A model generated the notes under the pieces. It had not been told where the DNA came from. It searched no databases and was given only the letters and a program-made list of their open reading frames with translations. A stretch of 64,000 bases of DNA, from the NCBI GenBank assembly GCA_022376515.1, contig WTXI01000020.1, positions 310,001 to 374,000 on the forward strand, in the 5' to 3' direction. The number at the start of each line of letters is the position of its first letter. The stretch's first letter is position 1. A program made the position numbers and the translations under genes. Below are positions 57,751 to 64,000 of this stretch, one piece after another. Source of the DNA: Lactifluus volemus (lineage: Eukaryota; Basidiomycota; Agaricomycetes; Russulales; Russulaceae).

Positions 57751-58944
57751 GCAACGGCGTAGGGGAATCTTCTGCGGGAAGAGGCGGCAGCGAAGAGAAT
57801 TGCCCCTTGCACAAAGGTAAGTGAATGAGTTTATATCGCACGGTACTTTCACTAGGCACGGCATCATTCACTGGCATGACCCATGGGTCTCCATCTACGG
57901 TATCCTGGACAAGGCATGTGGACATTGGGAGCCGACGGAGATGCCTTATTTGGAACTCGACTATGCGTGGAGCCAACCAGACTGTCTCTGTGGTAGCGGG
58001 CGCTGACGGGTGAGTTGATCGCTATCCCTCGGCCGGGATTGCGGTCGTACCCTCCCCCAGCAGCCCGGAACCAAAGCCCTAGAGTTCAGGTACGATTTCC
58101 ATTACACGCCAGTGCATAGGACGATCTGAAATCAACCTCATAGTTCTGGAGCTACCTGCTCTTCGGTTACTAGGCGCGACAACATGGGAGTGAGGCTTGT
58201 CTGCAGTTCCTTTCGGCCGGGAGCTGTGGGCAGCCTTTCTTCTGCGTTGTTGCGCAACATTCGGCTCATCGAGTTCTGGTGCGTCCCTCTCATCGGTGCT
58301 AGCGTGGTCGCTTACCCACCCTCGACAATAGGGCGGGCGAATCCAAATATATCGGCAAGTCTTCGTGGGACGTAGAGTGGGGTCATCTTGCAAGTTTCAG
58401 TAAGTCGTCCGCTCTATCAAGGCTTCGAAGTCTCACCAACTTTTGTTATAGCGCCGTTGCAATCGTGTCATCGAGGCGGTCTTCGGCCGGCCGCTTCGAT
58501 GCCACGCTTGCTGACGGTTGTGTTGTTCGCAGCGCCCCATGGACTTGTAAGCATCGCATCACGATTCCCTCTGTTTCCCGCTCTATGATGCTCACTATTC
58601 GTGCAGCTCTTCAAGATCAAGATGCAAGCCATCATGCTCCTCTCGTCCTGCACACCGTGCCTTTTACCTTGTCTTCGGTCGTACTGTATATTCTTGTGCT
58701 GTTGTCTTGCGCCTCTGCCTGTGTTTGTACCTGTGCTATTTCTCTCCTCTTTGGCTTGTTCGTTTTGGCTACTGCTCTCCGTAATCAATTTGGTGCCTGT
58801 CCGTTTCGTCTGCCTTTCTCTACCCCATTTTCACTGGGTTTCCGCCCCGTCGGCTTCGGTAATCGCCAGATCTTGGACTGCACACCCTTGCCCTGTCTGC
58901 CCTTGTTCTCTCAGTGCAATACTGGTCAAAATACAAAGTCGAAA
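57751..58944. other. Interval with unsupported ORFs
   Basis: About 1.2 kb. A Cys/Leu-rich frame at 58465-58995 runs into the hairpin that follows and looks like a chance product of C/T-rich DNA. No gene is supported, though the orphan gene to the left could extend here. Confidence 0.35.
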
Positions 58945-59074
58945 AGCAGACCGATAAAGGCCAGTGAAGTGGAATGTTATGGTCTGAAGGATTAACGAAG
59001 CGTGAAGCGATCCAGCGCTTCGTTAATCCTTCAGACAGTAACATTCTACTTCACTGGCCTTTTTCGGTCTGTGC
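58945..59074. repeat. Long hairpin with about 60-bp arms
   Basis: An inverted repeat of about 130 bases. The innermost stem is GAAGGATTAACGAAGCG with its complement; further out GGCCAGTGAAGT pairs with ACTTCACTGGCC, and the outer ends GCAGACCG and CGGTCTGTGC also match. Mismatches are few. The loop is about 12 bases. It lies 100 bases past the NagA stop, between that gene and a possible rightward transcript. Shape fits a foldback or MITE-type element, or a hairpin RNA gene. Confidence 0.88.
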
Positions 59075-59174
59075 ACACCCGACTAGGTCAAAGGAATCTA
59101 CGATCACAGGATCCATAACCGGCGGGATATTGATACAATGCTGTCCGTTTCTCGCAACGCTATATGCACGGCTT

Positions 59175-61104
59175 TCAACCCTTCTTCCAGATTTCCTTAC
59201 CCCTAACCCACGTACTGAGCACGTTGCCACTGTGATCAAGAACAACGAGGTCTGCGTCAGCGCCAGGGCGGAGCGTGCCTTTCCGGTTCTCGATGCCGAG
59301 GCACCGCGCGGGGTTGAAGGTCGCACACTTTATCGCTTCACCCAGAGAACACCCCGTGAAGCGTGAGAAGTTGCGGATGCAGATGTCCAGAGAAACGACA
59401 CTTAAGGCGTCTGACAGTCGGCACAAATCGCACAGGTAATGCGTGGGACATACCTGCCGGCGAGGGTATCGGTACCCTCAAGATACAGTTTGGTGCCTTC
59501 CTTCACAAAACGCTTGCCGTCTCGCCACTCGTGTACTCCGTCCTTGAGATGGGGATCTAGGAGTTTCATAGCTGTGGTGGCACGGTGACTGGATGAGAGA
59601 TGCTGAACATGCTGGGCCAGACCTACCATCGGTGATGAGAATACACCCTTCGGGGTAGGCGTTGTATGCCAGCTACAAACCCATAATCAATCAGCCATCA
59701 CACCACCATTCGAAAGAGTAGCGGATATACCCTGATGGAGTTTGGATGTGAATGGATGCCATCTACGATGAGTTCGTAAAACGGTCTGTCAAACTCCAAG
59801 TCTGCTACTTGACCCTTCTCAAGGTGCAGCCCTAGTCTTGGCACTTTGTCGGCGACGCGTGTCACAGCTAACATCGGGGTCTGCGGCGGCGTGACGTGGT
59901 CATCAAACGCCTCGCTTTGTGGTTTCGTTGTCGTTCGCAGAGACGCATGGCTCGAGGTGGTAGAATTTGAAATGGGGGACCCTGGAGATGCAGGCAAACT
60001 TGAAGTAAATGCCGTCGGTGTGGTGGTGATAGGCGAAAAAGGAGCATTGATATGCGGTGAGGTACCGAGAAGACCAATTATTGATGGGTCGCGGTGATGC
60101 AATTGAGGCATAGCGTTGAAGAGGTGAGTAATGAGACGCGCGCCACGACGCACGGCTTCCGTCGCAACGTCTGTTGTGGCAATACTAGACATTGACTCTC
60201 AGGAAGTGAACAGCCCTCGGACGAAAGGTGGCTTGACATACGTATGACCAACCGAGAACACAATTCCACGCTGATCGAGATCGTGGACTGCGTCCAGCAC
60301 GCCATTAATTTCCGGGGCAGCAGTTACGATGCGCACGCCGGCCGGTGCGTCTTCACCCATGAGCCAGTCCTCCTTGATAGCAACGTTTTGTGCTCCATAC
60401 ACGTCCTCAAATGAAGCAAAACCATTCGGAGCAGACCGAATATGGAGAGGGGCATGCGCTCCCCGTTTGACTACTTGTATGAAAGGGCCCTCTGCATGCC
60501 ATCCCAACAAAGTTGCACCCCTTGGGTGAGTATAGGGATGAAGGAGCGAAAGCAAAGTTGGGTAAAGTGATTTTTCCAGGGTCTACGCCGAAGAGGATCG
60601 TCAACACAGTCGTGGTGACATCTAGGGAATAGGACGTACGATGACAGTAGGAACAAACCTGGGTTATTAGCGTGAATTGTAATTCATGATCAGCGGTGTT
60701 CGTCGAACGAAGGTCACCAACACGTACGATGTCACTCCTGTTTCCACGATTTTCTCCGCAATAGTAGCCAAGCCACGCCGGTAAGCGTCTCGATCGCCTT
60801 CATAGACGGAAAAGTCAAAGCCATAAGCACCGTTGATCTGGGTGTCTATGAACCCCGGGCTAACAATGTTTCCTTCCATGTCGATCACCCTACTAGGCCG
60901 TTGCTTCCTTGAGTAGAATGTTTTCTACACCAATTGCAGTGTCATTCGCTGGGATAAAATACACATGGATCATTCATCACATACTTGGGAGTCGAGCACG
61001 ACCCCTCTCCACTCGTCGATCCACAAGTCCCGCTCAACAAGACTCCCATCCTCTGATGCGAGCAAGCAGTTGGTAAAGCATGTGAGCCCATTTGACGCGG
61101 TCAT
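59175..61104 (-). CDS. N-acetylglucosamine-6-phosphate deacetylase
   Basis: Removes acetate from GlcNAc-6-phosphate, the step that feeds chitin-derived amino sugar into glucosamine-6-phosphate; cytosolic amidohydrolase. The start (61104) reads MTASNGLTCFTNCLLASEDG. After an intron comes SRVIDMEGNIVSPGFIDTQI and NGAYGFDFSV. Active-site blocks are LLGWHAEGPFI (about 60490), IVFSVGHTY (about 60250), ARLITHLFNAMPQLHHRDPS (about 60110) and ELIVDGIHSHPNS (about 59750). The C-terminus is ALKCATFNPAR-like with LRPGADADLVVLDHSGNVLS, ending KEIWKKG. A Ser/Thr/Pro-rich insert of about 60 residues sits between GLLG and the FYELIVDG block. No other GlcNAc genes are adjacent, unlike the yeast NAG cluster. 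Confidence 0.9.
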
Positions 61105-62472
61105 CCAGGAGGACAAGCTGGCGATGGAAAAACCCTTGGGTTTCGCGCTGGCGGATAGGTGTGGAGCAACGTCGTAATTACATACCCAATAGGAGTAAGG
61201 TTAAGCGTGATCTTCCGAGGCGATCAACGTGGCCCCTACTGGCTCATGACAGTTAAATTTCCGTTCTGACCATACGGGGTTGCTGATTTGATGTACAAAG
61301 AATTCGGAAAGCGAAGTTCAAGTGACTAGACCTTACCAGGCCTACTTAATCAAGTTTTCAAGTTGTTGCCGTGACAATACAGTATTCGCCCGTGCACAGA
61401 GGCACGCAGGTGCGTTCGTGTCAGGCGTGTCAAGCTTGTAGTGGGAAACAGACAGCCAGTAGTAAGTCCGAGGCATTGTCACGGACACTTCGAAACGCAG
61501 AGAAATGAGAAACTCATGGTGGCGCATGGCAGTCCAGAGTGACGAAGATAGCGAACCGAGGACAGAGGAGGAAGGTGGAAGTGACTTCACTTAATCGCGG
61601 CAGCAAAGAGATATCAAGGGATGAACCAGTCGATGGCAATACATTGGGTGCATGCGAGCAAAGGACACATAGGAGTAGCAATGAGCATGAGGCAGGCATA
61701 GGAAATAGCATGATGGAGTGAAAACGGGCTAACTGCAGTTGCTAAGGATTAGCAAGGCACGAATCAGCAAACTAACCGCATTCTCACAGATTCTCGAAAG
61801 GCTGCGCGAGGCGCGAACCCTTGTAGAGGCATCACCGGAGTGACTGGCCGAAAGCCACCCCAATGACACACCCACATGAGCGCTGAGATACAAGGACTTC
61901 AGTTTCCAGGAACTCCGAGCCGGGCGCAACGACGTACCGATACTTGCAGACCAGACAAGTTGGCACTCCCGGACACCATCGCAACAAGACAACCAGCTGC
62001 GCATCCGGCCGAGGATGGCAGATAATCACTGGTTACTTAAAGTACCACGCGTCAGTCCTGATCAAAGATGGGGAACCCAAAGGGCGTACCGATGCTGAAC
62101 ATGCTAGTTTCTGGCCGGTCCACCCCAGATGAAGGCCTGCCCGCGTTCCCGGCCGAAAGGAACACAAGCAGGGTCCGCATCCGAGAGGCCACGCCTGCTA
62201 TGCCATTAGCACATTTCAACCAAGTCGTGCGAGATCATGATGGTCTCGTACCAGTATCATACTCAAAGCCATGTATCACCCAACCAGAAAGAACCAGAAC
62301 CTATAACTGAAAGAAAAAAAAAGACAGTGATGCGGCATCCAATGCCAGAAGGCAAGAAAGAGTCCATGAGCTCAACTGTAACCCATAAGAAGGGTCTTTG
62401 AAACGAGAGAACGACTCGGAGAAACTGGTTTGGGCTGTGGCTCGCGGTCTAAACACAGATGTTCGAACAGGA
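61105..62472. other. Gene-poor interval
   Basis: About 1.4 kb between two leftward genes. ORFs here are short and show no family signature. It must contain the deacetylase promoter. Confidence 0.4.
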
Positions 62473-63555
62473 CTAGAATGACATCCTATGGTCAGTTCGA
62501 AAGCACAGACTAGACTCGCATGGGGGGGCCCAGCACTCGACGCCGGACGTCCAGTCAATTTCTGTATCCACTCGAGGGAGAGCAGAGATGATGCTTGAGG
62601 GGCGAATAGTTTCGGTGTCACTCGTATCATCGACAGCTGTCTCGAGGTCGGAATCGTCTTCCTCATCCTCCTCGAGGATTGGGGAGAGAAGGTGAGGATG
62701 TGGAAACGTGGGTATGGGAATATTGATCGTCTCGTCGTCGTCGTCTTCTTCCGGGGGTGAGTCGGGGTAGGTGCTCCTGAAAGTTACTTCGACCACAGAT
62801 GGTGACTCCGAGTCGGAGATGAGCCGAATAGCCTTGTTGATATGCAATACGGAGGGAAAAGATGCTGGCTCCAGAGCTCCATACCGCTTGGCTGGGCTAG
62901 AAGGCGTAGGGATAGGCAGAAAAGACGGATTGGTTGGATCTTTGGTAAACTCGTGGTCGGACTCCTGGATATGCCCTTTCACGGGTTCCGAATCCAAGTC
63001 TGTATTGTCGTCACGCGCAGAAAGATTGACGTAACCGAACACAGCCCACGGGCTCACAGAAGAAGAGCTCGATGGATGACAGGACAGGTTGTACGCCGAG
63101 CGGACATCCGGGGCCGTGAATAAGTCTTGAACGGCGACAGTGGTCAGAACCTCAGATGCAGAGGCAGTTGACTGGACAAAATAAGGTTGCGCGTTGACTG
63201 CAGCTCGCTCCGCACAATTGAGTGGTGGGATAGCCAGGTGGGTGATGGTAAATTGTCCATGGTCCATGGAGCATGCCGTTGACTCAGACTGCCGCAATAC
63301 TCGACCTGTGATAAAACGAGTTGTAGTGCCTATGTTGTGCCATATCAGTGCTGCTCTGACTCAGACATATACAGGATTAACTGACAGGCGGCGCGCACGC
63401 AGAAACGTTTGAAGCGCAAGAACCTTTTGCCACCCAGATCCCTCGAATGGCGAATGGAATCCGCGGCCTCCCGAATTCCGATCGCTGTCGATGATCTCTT
63501 GAGACGGAGCGGTGTGGCCAGCACAGGGAAAGAAGGGAACATTGTGAAGGAGCAA
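62473..63555 (-). CDS. Orphan acidic protein
   Basis: A probable two-exon gene. The first exon (start near 63555) reads through SGGRGFHSPFEGSGWQKVLA and ALQTFLRARRL to a GTCAGT donor; the second begins TTRFITGRVLRQSESTACSM and continues HLAIPPLNCAERAAVNAQPY. The C-terminal half is Ser/Pro-rich with acidic runs (PPEEDDDDETINIP; LSPILEEDEEDDSDLE), ending at 62473. No membrane segment or known domain. Coherent splice joining argues for a real gene. I recall no function. Confidence 0.5.
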
Positions 63556-63858
63556 GATCTGAAGGAGATGAAGGATGGGCAGCTTTTAAAAACGGAGACA
63601 GAAGGAGATGCAGAAGCTATTAGCGACTTTATAACAGCCTGAAAGGACGTGGTTGATGTACTCAGACTGGACGCTATCCTTGTCATAGGCCGTCTGGTCC
63701 TATAACAAACTAGACTGAGGGGTTGTGATCAATAAGGAGCTGGCCTTTCACGGCCCTTGTGTGTTTGTTCAGAATGTGCAAGCAATTTGCCAGTGCCCGA
63801 GCGGTTATGTGGTTCTGTGAGCATTTGGCAGTACAGTACCTTATCGTTGTTGCAACCC

Positions 63859-63999
63859 ATGGCAAACCTCATTCAGCCCGGTAGCGATTGGACGCAATGC
63901 GATCTCGATACATACAACGTTCATGTGATAGTGCAGGACGCAGGAGCTTTCTTTGGAATACCGTTTCGTCCCGAGCCACAAGTTCCAGCTCACTTTTAA
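63859..63999 (+). CDS. N-terminus of an Agaricomycete orphan protein, cut by the window edge
   Basis: ATG at 63859 opens MANLIQPGSDWTQCDLDTYN, then VHVIVQDAGAFFGIPFRPEP. From memory, this resembles the start of a widespread uncharacterised Agaricomycete family of several hundred residues. The frame meets a stop at 63997, two bases before the window ends. Given the indels elsewhere, this is probably a frame break or an intron, so the gene very likely continues to the right. Confidence 0.5.
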   Translation: MANLIQPGSDWTQCDLDTYNVHVIVQDAGAFFGIPFRPEPQVPAHF

Positions 64000-64000
64000 T

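Noticed and set aside
58465..58995. Cys/Leu-rich ORF that looks like a membrane protein
   Set aside because: It runs into the inverted repeat at 58945 and has C/T-rich bias in all frames; no introns, start context or homology pattern support it.

Overview
This is a nuclear segment from a filamentous basidiomycete, most likely an Agaricomycete. The evidence is densely packed genes split by many 45-80 bp GT-AG introns, typical fungal housekeeping genes, an HSPA12-type Hsp70 of the kind expanded in mushrooms, and several orphan families I associate with Agaricomycetes. I saw no tRNA, rRNA, CRISPR array or prokaryotic operon structure. Coordinates given for intron-containing genes are spans from start codon to stop codon. 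Many reading frames are broken by one- or two-base shifts inside otherwise well conserved housekeeping proteins, often in A or C runs. This looks more like residual assembly errors than real gene death, so exact exon joins should be treated as provisional.

Left part (1-31.7 kb): a truncated exonuclease-like/SF1 helicase gene on the minus strand; the EF1A methyltransferase EFM4 (+); the ribosome biogenesis MIF4G protein SGD1/NOM1 (-); the ER sterol and lipid protein ARV1 (-); an orphan coiled-coil gene (-); an Hsp70-like gene that runs in frame into a long disordered tail (+); a SUN-domain nuclear envelope protein (+); a Sec14-like CRAL-TRIO protein (+); prolyl aminopeptidase (+); chaperonin subunit CCT5 (-), divergent from the PP2A catalytic subunit (+); two small genes of unknown function (-); and a second copy of the orphan coiled-coil family (+).

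Middle (31.7-37.85 kb): a gene-poor island with a 400-bp intron-containing fragment copied from ARV1, a pair of direct repeats about 165 bp long, a G/C-rich inverted repeat, and a perfect 21-bp-arm palindrome just upstream of a Ran1-like protein kinase.

Right part (37.85-64 kb): the kinase (+), the Pol III repressor MAF1 (-), a stand-alone peroxisomal SCP2 protein ending in AKL (-), the mitochondrial dynamin MGM1 (-), Mediator subunit MED22 (+), the spindle checkpoint kinase BUB1 of MadBub type (+), ataxin-2 homologue PBP1 with two tandem Sm-like domains (-), an interval with three long hairpins and an orphan proline-rich gene, N-acetylglucosamine-6-phosphate deacetylase (-), an orphan acidic protein (-), and the start of another orphan gene at the right edge. 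The genes do not form one pathway; this is ordinary mixed fungal euchromatin with two or three repeat-bearing gaps.
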